From Candidatus Heimdallarchaeota archaeon (GTDB taxonomy: Archaea > Asgardarchaeota > Heimdallarchaeia > Heimdallarchaeales > Kariarchaeaceae), in the NCBI GenBank assembly GCA_021399405.1, contig JAAFKL010000246.1:1-10307 (forward strand): a stretch of DNA of 10,307 bases, given 5' to 3'. Made by a program: the position numbers and the translations under genes. Shown in pieces: positions 1-7,300 of this stretch. The notes below the pieces were generated by a model, which saw nothing but the letters and a program-made list of their open reading frames with translations, did no database searches and was not told the DNA's origin. Each line of letters starts with the position of its first letter. The first letter of the stretch is position 1.

Positions 1-2025
1 CAAAGAGAGCTTTGTCATGTGTTCCTTAGCTTTTGTAATATACTCCATGATTTTAACCTCTTTCATTTTTTTCTTAAGATCAATATTTTTGTCAATCAAT
101 TGCTGATGTTTCTGAAATTCATCACTCAAGTTTGTAATTTCTAATTGAATTTTCTTAACATCAATATTTAACTCATTTTCCTTAGCTATAATCAACGCTT
201 CTTCTAAAATAGAATTTGCTCCTTCAAAATCTCCAAGAGCCTGCTGCAATTTTGATTGTATGATTTTGGTTTCAATGGTTAATGATAGCTGGTTATGTGC
301 AATGGTTTTGGTTAGCAAATCATCAATGTATTTTATTGATTTTTCAAGAATTTCAATATTTCCCGAAGTTTGATATTCTTGAATAAGAAGTGAAATTAGT
401 AAAATCTCACCAGTGAATCCTACTATCAAAAGAAACGGTAAATTCGCATCAACATATTCTTCCAACATCTCTTGAGCCTTATAATGATCACGAACCCTAG
501 GTTGCTTCATGAGATAAAGTGCTTTTCCAACAATTTTAGGTGATCTTGTCCAGATTATATCAAATGTTAGATTCTCTAATCTTGAAATAAATGGCGTTAG
601 ATCTACATCATAGTTCGACTGAGTTCCTATTAAAATTGCATAGTAGCAGCTAATGGAGTCAAAAAAATCACTCATAGCGTTCTTATCCCTATTTGAAGTA
701 TGCTCCAATGACTTTAGATAATAACGAATTGCTTTTTCATACTGACCTTTCAAGCGAAATACTTCACCTAGATCATGTAAAGCTTGTGCATCACTCATGT
801 ATCCACACTTTTTATAGTCCTGCAATGCCAACTCAAACATATTCTCTGCCAAATCCAATTTACGATTAGTTCGGTATAACAGACCAAGATTATGTCTTGC
901 CATTGGTACTGCTCCATTTATATAATCTAATTTATTTGAAATATCCAAGGAGTTTTTGTGATATTCTTCTGCTTCTTCAAATCTCTCCAAATTTGCATAC
1001 ATTGAGCCAATTCTAGTTGTATTGATCGCTATACCGGTGATACTACCCGATTTTTGAAATTCCACTATGGTCTCTAACATCACCTCAAGTGCCTTTTGAA
1101 CTTGCCCCTCCCAAAGGTAGGTAAGAGCGATTTTGTAATCCATCCAAGCACATTGCAATGGATTATTCAGATCTCTGTAGACATTTTTTGCTGATTCTAG
1201 GTATTTCATCGAATCAATTATATTAGCCATATCTTGATAATATATTCCCAATACATCATGAGATCTTGCGATTCCCCTTCTATCATCAATTTCTTTCCTA
1301 AGTTGTAATGATTTTTCAAAGCATTCTTTTGCTTTTTCATTATTCATGAACTTAGCCATGAGATAAGTTCCCATTAATTGCAAAGTGTCTGCTTGGAGAT
1401 ATTTCTTCTCTGATTTAGTTGTATATTCCAAATTTGTCTCCAATAATTTCAAACCATCTTCTTTGGATCCTTGAGCATGCAAAATGAAAGCTAGTACTGA
1501 TTGAACTTCAAAGATTAGTCTAGTATCATTCTGTTTCTGATAATATGATAATGCAATTCTGCATTCCTTTTCTATTTCATCGAATTTATCTGTTGAAATG
1601 GAATTATACAATCTATAATCCGTACGACCTACATTCATCAAAATTTTGCATCTTTGAGTATTTATTATATACCTATATTTTTCTTTGGTCCCATCATCTA
1701 AATTCGCTGCATCGATGTATTTTTCAAGCTTTTGAACCTGGGATATTGCTTCTTTAACAAGATCATTTCTCCAGAAAATTTTACTTAATAATAATCTAGC
1801 CCTGAAATTTATCTGTACCGAATTAGAATCTAAAACATTTTCTTGATACAACTTCTCTTTACTATCCGTATACAGTCCCTTGTAATACAGCGGTAGTGCT
1901 TGTAAATAACCTGATAGCTGCTGATTTCCTAAGATTTGACTAATATGGAGTTCTGCCTGATTAAATTCTCCCCGATCCAAATAATCGTCAATTTCCTCAA
2001 TTATCGCTTCTTCAGTGTAGATAGT
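1..2025 (-). CDS. Long TPR-repeat protein, partial (C-terminus beyond left edge)
   Basis: The minus strand is open without a stop from 2025 to base 1, at least 675 codons, and continues off the left edge. The translation is helical throughout, with TPR-like units such as FEEAEEYHKNSLDI, ARHNLGLLYR and ALHDLGEVFRLKGQYEKAI. Toward the left edge it becomes a charged, coiled-coil-like tail (DEFQKHQQLIDKNIDLKKKM, then MEYITKAKEHM). TPR proteins are protein-binding scaffolds. This one has no recognisable enzymatic domain, signal peptide or membrane segment in the visible part, so it is probably cytosolic; its partner is unknown. The start is unclear. A stop lies at 2026-2028, the first TTG is at 1980, and the first ATG is only at 1638, well inside the repeats. 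The residues upstream of the TTG (EEAIIEEIDDYL) already look like the first TPR helix, so either a non-standard start is used or the 5' end has been lost. Confidence 0.85.
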
Positions 2026-2099
2026 TTATTTTAATCCCTCGAATTAAAAAGTATTTTGAGTAATATTGATTTTTTGTATTTTCAATTCATTCATTTCTT

Positions 2100-2411
2100 T
2101 CAGGCATTCCAAATAAGAAAATTGACATGTTTAAAGAAAATAATAGCACGGGGTGGATTCGAACCGACCGATCTTTGGGTTATGAGCCCAACGAGTTTCA
2201 GCGTCTTTCTTCCCTTCTCGCCCATTTTTCTTATTTCTGTTCGAAGTAGTTGGATCTCATCCCGACTTAAGTTCTCCAGGAATAGGTCAGGGGAGAATGC
2301 TGCCATGTCTTGGCTGTTGAAAAAGGTATCAAAATCGTCAAGAAAATTCTGGATGAGATTGCAATTGTTCCTTTTGTGCGATATTAGATTGCTAGTTGTT
2401 AATGCAAGCAT
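2100..2411 (-). pseudogene. Possible broken ORF fused to the tRNA fragment
   Basis: This is a 103-codon frame. Its first 70 or so codons look protein-like (FLDDFDTFFNSQDMAAF, LENLSRDEIQLLRTEIRKMG) and are less AT-rich than the surroundings. Its last third is simply the initiator-tRNA fragment at 2144-2202 read as codons, followed by a short tail. A tRNA read in frame cannot be ancestral coding sequence, so the junction near 2202/2203 is a recombination join: an unknown coding sequence was cut and joined to the tRNA piece. SSV-type archaeal integrase genes carry their attachment site inside the reading frame and so show a similar layout, but no integrase motif is visible here. I do not recognise the protein part, and the ORF may not be expressed. 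Confidence 0.3.
2144..2202 (-). repeat. 3' fragment of initiator tRNA-Met (copy A)
   Basis: The reverse complement is identical over 59 bases to 7348-7406, covering the last 5 bases of the tRNA intron, the 3' D-stem strand, anticodon arm, T arm, acceptor 3' strand and discriminator A; two more T residues match beyond it. Everything 5' of that (acceptor 5' strand, D-stem 5' strand, most of the intron) is absent, so it cannot fold into a tRNA. Length and content fit an attachment-site remnant of a tRNA-targeting element or a recombination scar. It is in the same orientation as the fragment at 5873-5926 and opposite to the intact gene. Confidence 0.9.
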
Positions 2412-2425
2412 AATTATTATCTTAG

Positions 2426-2683
2426 TCTCATTTAGTACTTAAAGGAAATCAGTATTGGGTTAATGCTGGAAAATCTGTCGACTCCCAGTCCATAGGTGGT
2501 CATAGGAAGCATCGATTAAGGTTCAAGGATTTGCTCTCGGCAAAGGATTTGAGATCAACAATTCTGCACATTATCTTTAAACCAAGCGTTATAAAAGTAA
2601 TTGTGATATCGGAAAACTGGAGAAATAATTTTTGTCAAAATATTAACGAATTAAGCTTGAATTGGGAATTTATTTTTACTTAG
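2426..2683 (+). pseudogene. Unrecognised coding remnant without start codon
   Basis: This 85-codon open frame follows a TAG at 2423 and ends at TAG 2681. It has no ATG, GTG or TTG near its beginning. The translation looks protein-like in its first part (QYWVNAGKSVDSQSIGG, HRKHRLRFKDLLSAK), and the local base composition is less AT-rich than the flanks. I do not recognise the family. It is best read as the tail of a degraded gene lying just beyond the tRNA fragment, perhaps part of the same insertion debris as the minus-strand ORF at 2100-2411. Chance openness cannot be excluded. Confidence 0.3.
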
Positions 2684-2866
2684 GCTTTAATCACAAAGAT
2701 TCTTTGACTCCAATACATTAAGAATAATTCAACTCAAATATTTAATTATAAGCAACATGACCTCATTTTACAGTATTTAGAAATTATATGATTGCGAAAT
2801 TACCATTCCATGAAGAAATTGCATTATTTTTTATACTTTTTAGAAACTAGACAAAATTTAATTGCA
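2684..2866. other. AT-rich intergenic stretch, nothing recognised
   Basis: No open frame with coding character, no tRNA-like fold and no repeat shared with the rest of the window was seen here. It leads into the promoter of the propeller gene. Confidence 0.5.
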
Positions 2867-2880
2867 GTATATTAATATAC
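2867..2880 (+). promoter_or_regulatory. Palindromic TATA-like element before the propeller gene
   Basis: GTATATTAATATAC is a perfect 14-base palindrome. It contains a TATA-like core whose centre is about 29 bases before the ATG at 2903, the spacing expected for an archaeal TATA box of a nearly leaderless transcript. Its symmetry would also suit a dimeric repressor. No second copy was found in the window. Confidence 0.45.
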
Positions 2881-2902
2881 ATAATACTCAATCTATTTTA
2901 TT

Positions 2903-4765
2903 ATGCTCGCTAATAAGCATATTAATGAAATTGAGAAAATGAAACAGAGATTAGTCTTGAGTGCTATTCTCATGTGTATTCTCATCATAACAATGTCTAC
3001 TTACACACAAAGTATGGCTTCAGAGACTGTACATCATCCTGAAAAGGAGACTGCAACCATTTCACCTAATATAAATTCGGATTGGACTTGGAGTTGGCCT
3101 GATGTTATCTCATCTGGTAGTACAGGTAGTTCTTATACAACAAGTGTCGCAATTGATAAGTTCGATAATATTCATTTAGTTTGGTACGATAATACAGATT
3201 ACAATGGAGCTGGGCCAGATAATGATATTTTTTACAAAAGATTTGATCGACTTACTGCTTCGTGGGGATCCGTTGTGGTGATATCTAATGATAGTACTGC
3301 TGACTCATCAAACCCAAATATCATAGTTGATGATAATGACAATCTACATGTAGTTTGGAACGATTTGACTGATTACAATGGAGCTGGGACAGATGTTGAT
3401 ATTTTTTACAAAAGATTTGATCGACTTACTGCTTCATGGGGATCCACTGTAGTAATATCTTCTGAGAGTACTTCCTCCTCCTCGTGGCCAACAATTGCTG
3501 CTGATAGTTATAATGATTTACATGTAGTCTGGCAAGATAGCTCTAATATCATTAGTGCAGGGACTGATGGTGATATTTTCTACAAAATGTATTATAATCT
3601 GACTTCAACTTGGTTAACTACTAAGCTAATATCTACTGAGAGCAGTTTAAACTCTGCTCAACCCAATATCTTAATTGATAGTGCAGATGATATACATATT
3701 GTTTGGGACGATTTAACTGATTACAATGGTGCTGGAACTGATACTGATATTTTCTACAAGAAAATAGATGCTTATAGTCTTAAAGGAGGATCCACCGTAG
3801 TGATATCAACTGAGAGTACTGCTGGTTCTACATCCCCAAAGATCACAGCCGATAGTGTTGATAATCTGCATATAGTCTGGAGAGATAGTACCGACATAAA
3901 TTGGGCTGGTACAGATCTTGATGTATTTTACAAGAAATATGATATCAAGACTGCATCATGGGGATTTACAGGAGTAATATCCACTGAAAGTACGGAAACC
4001 ATAGGTATATCGACCATCGCTATTGACAATGCCGATAATATTCATATAGTCTGGGATGATTATACAAATTACAATGGAGCAGGACTAGATAGCGATATTT
4101 TCTATAGAAAATATAACAGCCAAAGCTTAGCATGGGGAGGTAGCTTCGATCTTTCACGAAACACAGATGCAAGCTTTTTCCCTGCAATATCCATAGATCG
4201 TTCAGGATTTATTCATGTTTTTTGGGATGATGAGTATGATTACCTAGGAGCTGGTTCCGATCCTGACATTTTTTACACAGTATACTCTGGATTACCTGAT
4301 GCACCAGTTCTAGATTTATTCTCTCCCAACCCATCAAATGGGTCAGTAGGATTGACCTGGAGTGCAGTCTATGGGTCTGAGTATTACAATATATATCGTG
4401 ATACATCCCATATTTATGATCTGACAGGACTAACTCCAATTGGAGGAACAACAAATACTTTCGCCAAAGATTTCCCACTTTCAAAAGGTGACTACTTTTA
4501 TGCTATAACTGCACTTAATGTGATGGGAGAAGGAGCACCTTCCAATACACAATCTGTCAAGATTGATTTTGACTCAGCTGGAACCTTAATTACCCCGGTT
4601 AGTACAACTGAAACCATCTTTAATGGAACAAATACTGTTACTGTGACTGTTGCTGGGGTTGCAACTATCACAACATCAAATGATAATTTTGCACCATTTA
4701 TGCAATTCGCTTTGGTATTGCCAATAATCGTAATTGTAGTCATATATCGAAGAAAACGCAACTAG
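2903..4765 (+). CDS. Exported seven-bladed propeller and FnIII surface protein, membrane-anchored
   Basis: This 620-residue protein is probably displayed on the cell surface. A hydrophobic signal segment covers about residues 18-31 (LVLSAILMCILIIT). From residue 68 there are seven 58-residue repeats, starting near 68, 126, 184, 242, 300, 358 and 416. Each has the pattern D..DN(I/L)H.VW.D, then YNGAGTD.DIFYK, then SWG, as in beta-propeller blades, and seven units fit a closed propeller. A fibronectin-III-like domain follows (about 466-557: VGLTWSAVYGSEYYNIYRD), then a Thr/Ser-rich stalk, a membrane helix (599-615) and the basic tail RRKRN. The role is probably ligand or glycan binding or adhesion; I see no catalytic residues I can assign. 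The start at 2903 fits a TATA-like box 29 bases upstream. The ATG at 2939 would give a cleaner signal peptide (MKQRLVLSAIL) and is the main alternative. Confidence 0.9.
   Translation: MLANKHINEIEKMKQRLVLSAILMCILIITMSTYTQSMASETVHHPEKETATISPNINSDWTWSWPDVISSGSTGSSYTTSVAIDKFDNIHLVWYDNTDYNGAGPDNDIFYKRFDRLTASWGSVVVISNDSTADSSNPNIIVDDNDNLHVVWNDLTDYNGAGTDVDIFYKRFDRLTASWGSTVVISSESTSSSSWPTIAADSYNDLHVVWQDSSNIISAGTDGDIFYKMYYNLTSTWLTTKLISTESSLNSAQPNILIDSADDIHIVWDDLTDYNGAGTDTDIFYKKIDAYSLKGGSTVVISTESTAGSTSPKITADSVDNLHIVWRDSTDINWAGTDLDVFYKKYDIKTASWGFTGVISTESTETIGISTIAIDNADNIHIVWDDYTNYNGAGLDSDIFYRKYNSQSLAWGGSFDLSRNTDASFFPAISIDRSGFIHVFWDDEYDYLGAGSDPDIFYTVYSGLPDAPVLDLFSPNPSNGSVGLTWSAVYGSEYYNIYRDTSHIYDLTGLTPIGGTTNTFAKDFPLSKGDYFYAITALNVMGEGAPSNTQSVKIDFDSAGTLITPVSTTETIFNGTNTVTVTVAGVATITTSNDNFAPFMQFALVLPIIVIVVIYRRKRN
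3200..3460 (+). repeat. Near-identical 174-base blade repeats
   Basis: Blades 1 and 2 are nearly identical at the DNA level across their second halves. The block from about 3200 recurs 174 bases later at 3374, and one stretch of roughly 38 bases starting at 3224 recurs exactly at 3398. The other blades keep the protein pattern but have diverged in DNA. This marks a recent blade duplication or gene conversion within the propeller gene. Confidence 0.8.
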
Positions 4766-4827
4766 ATTGAGACGATCGATTGTCATAATAAATAATTAAT
4801 TAGACATCATTTTAATTCGAACTGTAG

Positions 4828-4835
4828 TATAAATA
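4828..4835 (+). promoter_or_regulatory. TATA box upstream of the BspA gene remnant
   Basis: TATAAATA is a strong archaeal TATA match. Transcription would start near 4857, shortly before the ATG at 4882 that opens the degraded 5' part of the BspA-like gene, so the original promoter may survive. Confidence 0.5.
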
Positions 4836-4881
4836 TCACCATTGAGAAAATTATTCTCTGACCATTTGAGCAGGTCAAACT

Positions 4882-5002
4882 ATGCTCTATCCATATTCTA
4901 CCGATACTCTAGGGAATTATATAAATTTGAATAATGGATCCCACAGGACAAGGATTTCAAATTTCTTTAAACCTTGAACAAAATGAAAAATGAACTGATC
5001 AA
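4882..5002 (+). pseudogene. Broken 5' part of the BspA-like gene
   Basis: Two short frames here look like leftovers of the N-terminal part of the downstream gene. From 4882 a frame reads LGNYINLNNGSH, which resembles a decayed version of the NWGDGS-type strand often found ahead of DUF285 repeats, and stops at about 4975. From 4934 a second frame, the same frame as the downstream CDS, reads FQISLNLEQNEK and meets a TGA at 4991, after which TDQLDLTGTTTLS follows directly. A frameshift and a nonsense codon (possibly TGG to TGA) would explain both. No signal peptide remains. Confidence 0.45.
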
Positions 5003-5683
5003 TTGGACCTAACAGGTACGACTACATTGTCCCGAGCTTTTGAGGAATGCCCTAGATTAAGTACTAAAGGTAATTTGAATTCATGGAATGTATCTGGAAT
5101 AAAAAATTTGTCAAGAATGTTCAGATATTCCTCTTTCAACCAACCCATTGGAGATTGGGATGTGTCCAGTGTTACAGATATGAGCGGAATGTTCTATTAC
5201 GCAACTTCATTCAATCAACTCATTAGTAATTGGAATGTATCCAGTGTTAGTGATATGAGCTTGATGTTCGGAGGAGCCTACAACTTCAATCAACCCATTG
5301 GGGATTGGGATGTTTCTAGTGTTACTGAAATGATTTCGATGTTCGAAGGTGCTGTCAAATTCAATCAATCCATTGATATTTGGGATGTGTCAAGTGTTAC
5401 TGATATGAATTCTATGTTTTCACATACTCGCTACTTCAATCAACCTATTGGTAATTGGGATTTGTCAAATGTTACTAGTATGAAAGGCATGTTCCTTGGT
5501 ATGACTTTATCAACTGTAAATTATGATAATTTGTTAAAAGGTTGGGCTACATTATCTTTACAACACAATGTAATCTTTGATGGTGGAAATTCCAGATATA
5601 ACAATTACTCTGCAAGACAGCATATCATTGACGAGTTTGGTTGGATGATGACGGATGGTGGATACGTTTTGACTTCAGAATAA
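5003..5683 (+). CDS. BspA-like (DUF285) repeat surface protein, truncated at both ends
   Basis: This 226-codon frame starts with TTG. It encodes five clean 25-residue repeats beginning at residues 45, 70, 95, 120 and 145, each of the form FNQPIGDWDVSSVTDMSGMF, after a weaker repeat around 25-44. This is the hallmark of the BspA-like leucine-rich/DUF285 family, whose members are usually secreted or anchored surface proteins that bind host or matrix ligands. A C-terminal cap (YDNLLKGWATLSLQ, then YNNYSARQHI and GGYVLTSE) is typical of the family. Family members normally carry a signal peptide. Here none is present: the TTG lies just after an in-frame TGA, and the TAA at 5681 cuts off a membrane anchor. 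The repeats are intact, so the decay is recent or the sequence has errors. As it stands the product could not be exported and anchored. Confidence 0.8.
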   Translation: MDLTGTTTLSRAFEECPRLSTKGNLNSWNVSGIKNLSRMFRYSSFNQPIGDWDVSSVTDMSGMFYYATSFNQLISNWNVSSVSDMSLMFGGAYNFNQPIGDWDVSSVTEMISMFEGAVKFNQSIDIWDVSSVTDMNSMFSHTRYFNQPIGNWDLSNVTSMKGMFLGMTLSTVNYDNLLKGWATLSLQHNVIFDGGNSRYNNYSARQHIIDEFGWMMTDGGYVLTSE

Positions 5684-5767
5684 AATATAATTATTTCAGT
5701 ATTTTTGGTCTCAATAGTTACTGTCTATATTATTAAGAGATTCAGAAAAAATAAATCTGTCATTTGA
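5684..5767 (+). pseudogene. Stranded membrane anchor of the BspA-like gene
   Basis: Immediately after the TAA at 5681, the same frame continues open for 27 codons to TGA 5765. It encodes a hydrophobic helix (IIISVFLVSIVTVYII) followed by the basic tail KRFRKNK. This is the same anchor-plus-basic-tail layout as in the propeller protein upstream, so it is the original C-terminus, separated from the repeats by one nonsense codon. Confidence 0.75.
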
Positions 5768-5872
5768 TATCATAGAATAGAATTCAGATTTATACAATGA
5801 AAAATAGCTTATTTTTGCATGCATCTGAAGTTAGCAATATATACTTTGTTTTGCGATCGGAAAATAATAAAA

Positions 5873-5926
5873 TAGCACGGGGTGGATTCGAACCGACCGA
5901 TCTTTGGGTTATGAGCCCAACGAGTT
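5873..5926 (-). repeat. 3' fragment of initiator tRNA-Met (copy B)
   Basis: The reverse complement is identical to the intact tRNA from 7353 to 7406, plus four T residues beyond the gene. It begins at AACTC, which is exactly the predicted first base of exon 2, so it contains no intron sequence; the two bases before it (TT) also match the end of exon 1. It lacks the 5' part and cannot be a tRNA alone. Together with the copy at 2144-2202 it brackets the surface-protein segment as a direct repeat; relative to the tRNA at 7301 it is inverted and brackets the protease. Confidence 0.9.
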
Positions 5927-5972
5927 AAGATTTAAATATAATCCATAAGGATATTGATGAATAAGAAAATAA

Positions 5973-5980
5973 TTAAATAA
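5973..5980 (+). promoter_or_regulatory. Probable TATA box of the protease gene
   Basis: TTAAATAA is centred about 24-25 bases before the ATG at 6001. With no Shine-Dalgarno sequence between them, this fits a leaderless archaeal transcript. Confidence 0.45.
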
Positions 5981-6000
5981 AATACTCCTCATAATATTTT

Positions 6001-6933
6001 ATGCAACATATAATCTCCCAATATAAAATGTTGACTTACCAAGTATTAAACAATAATAATAAAGAGCTTGGAACAGCAATTCTTATTCGAGATAATTTAT
6101 TATTAACCTCATATCATGTTGTGGCATCAACTGGATTATATTTTATATCTCATGAAAAATTTTCAGAAAATGAGTTTCTGATGGGACGAGTGATCAAACA
6201 TGATAAAACCAAAGACTTAGCATTAATGGCAATAGAAGGGGATTTAACCAAGTTAGTCAGTAATGCACCTCCAAAAATTAATATAAATTCATGTGATTTA
6301 GGGCTCCAAATATCGTGGCTTGGATATCCTTTATTGCCAGGTGAGAGGGAGAACAAAAATCTAAGGCTTGGTATGGGTTATATTAGTTCAAGAATGAAGA
6401 ATTATTCTGATAAAGATCTTGATGTAAAAATTTATGAAATAGATGGATCAATAAATTCTGGTCATAGTGGTGGACCTGTTTATGAACTAGAGCATGGAGA
6501 GTTAATTGGTGTCATCATGGCTAATGTTGGAAGTATGAATGAATTAAGTTTAATTAATCAAGAAATATTGAATATTTTACAAGATGTCACACCTCCACTA
6601 ACAATCATGATACAACAACCAAATACTTCAGTTATGTCGGGTGGTGCACCGATGGGTTGGGCCAATTTAACTCTAAGAGACAAAGAAATGCTTGATAAGT
6701 TACTCTATAGGTATAATGAAATGTTTAAAAGATATAATTTGGACATTGATGTTAATAAATTAAAAACCTCTGATGTATCTTTTAATTTTACCCCTTCAAT
6801 GTCTCAGCTATTATCACTAAATGCGTTGTATGAATTACTTGCCAATGTATTGAGTGGATTACAAAAGTCTTACCAAATGGGAGTTGGAATATGTGTTTCA
6901 GGAAACGAAATATTACAATTTTTAGATCAATAG
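6001..6933 (+). CDS. Trypsin-like serine protease, cytosolic, with helical C-terminal domain
   Basis: This 310-residue protein has a chymotrypsin-fold protease domain over about residues 12-180. The triad is visible: His39 in LLLTSYHVV, Asp72 in KTKDLALM and Ser156 in GHSGGPV, with the oxyanion glycines around it. It should cleave peptide bonds. There is no signal peptide, membrane helix or PDZ domain, which sets it apart from exported HtrA/Deg proteases and suggests an intracellular target. Residues about 200-310 form a second, mostly helical region (KEMLDKLLYRYNEMFKRYN, then LNALYELLANVLSGL) that I do not recognise; it may bind a partner or regulate activity. Stand-alone trypsin-like proteases of this kind occur as effectors in some prokaryotic conflict systems, but no known partner domain is obvious next door. 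The gene stands alone between two tRNA-derived repeats. Confidence 0.85.
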   Translation: MQHIISQYKMLTYQVLNNNNKELGTAILIRDNLLLTSYHVVASTGLYFISHEKFSENEFLMGRVIKHDKTKDLALMAIEGDLTKLVSNAPPKININSCDLGLQISWLGYPLLPGERENKNLRLGMGYISSRMKNYSDKDLDVKIYEIDGSINSGHSGGPVYELEHGELIGVIMANVGSMNELSLINQEILNILQDVTPPLTIMIQQPNTSVMSGGAPMGWANLTLRDKEMLDKLLYRYNEMFKRYNLDIDVNKLKTSDVSFNFTPSMSQLLSLNALYELLANVLSGLQKSYQMGVGICVSGNEILQFLDQ

Positions 6934-7265
6934 AATGGTTCCACATAATACAACGAATGAATACTAATAATATTTGGAGACTCATTTCTGATTACTTCGG
7001 GTAACTATCATATGTAAAATTTAAAATTAATTAGATAATAATATTTAATTCAATGTGAAGATCCTGATGCTACCAACAATCATTAGCGATGATTATGTCC
7101 TAATACAAGAGGAATGTAATATTTATTTGTGAACCTAATCTCAAAATGAAACCTTTTTTTGGGAAAAATTAGGGGACATAACTCATTTCTTTTAAGTGAT
7201 TGATGTGATTTTGATTTGTTCATAACTAATTTGATGGTTGCACCGCTTTGCAATTGCAGGACCAT
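6934..7265. other. Intergenic stretch between protease and tRNA; one short remnant
   Basis: No gene of normal length was seen. A 25-codon frame starting with GTG at 7055 and ending at 7132 reads MLPTIISDDYVLI. This resembles the box around the catalytic serine of type I signal peptidases (SM.PT...GDYV), but the serine is absent and nothing else of the family is present. It may be a gene scrap or chance. The rest is AT-rich without recognisable structure. Confidence 0.35.
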
Positions 7266-7300
7266 CGATAAAATGAATATCGTATCACGAGTACGAATTT
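7266..7300 (+). promoter_or_regulatory. tRNA promoter region with small hairpin
   Basis: ATAAAA at 7268-7273 is a weak TATA-like element about 30 bases before the tRNA. Just before the gene, CGTA (7281-7284) and TACG (7292-7295) can pair as a small hairpin. The second tRNA copy has a similarly placed hairpin after the same GAATATCG motif (7275-7282 here, 7523-7530 there). Confidence 0.4.

Noticed and set aside
2056..2442. Plus-strand frame of 128 codons over the first tRNA fragment
   Set aside because: It reads the tRNA antisense, has a low-complexity aromatic start, and lies opposite the more protein-like minus frame; only its GFEP stretch is notable.
4209..4761. Minus-strand frames inside the propeller gene
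   Set aside because: They are antisense to a clearly coding, repeat-bearing frame and show no protein-like features of their own.
5045..5510. CRISPR-like regular repeat
   Set aside because: The regular 75-base period is the coding of 25-residue BspA repeats, with no conserved repeat plus variable spacer structure.
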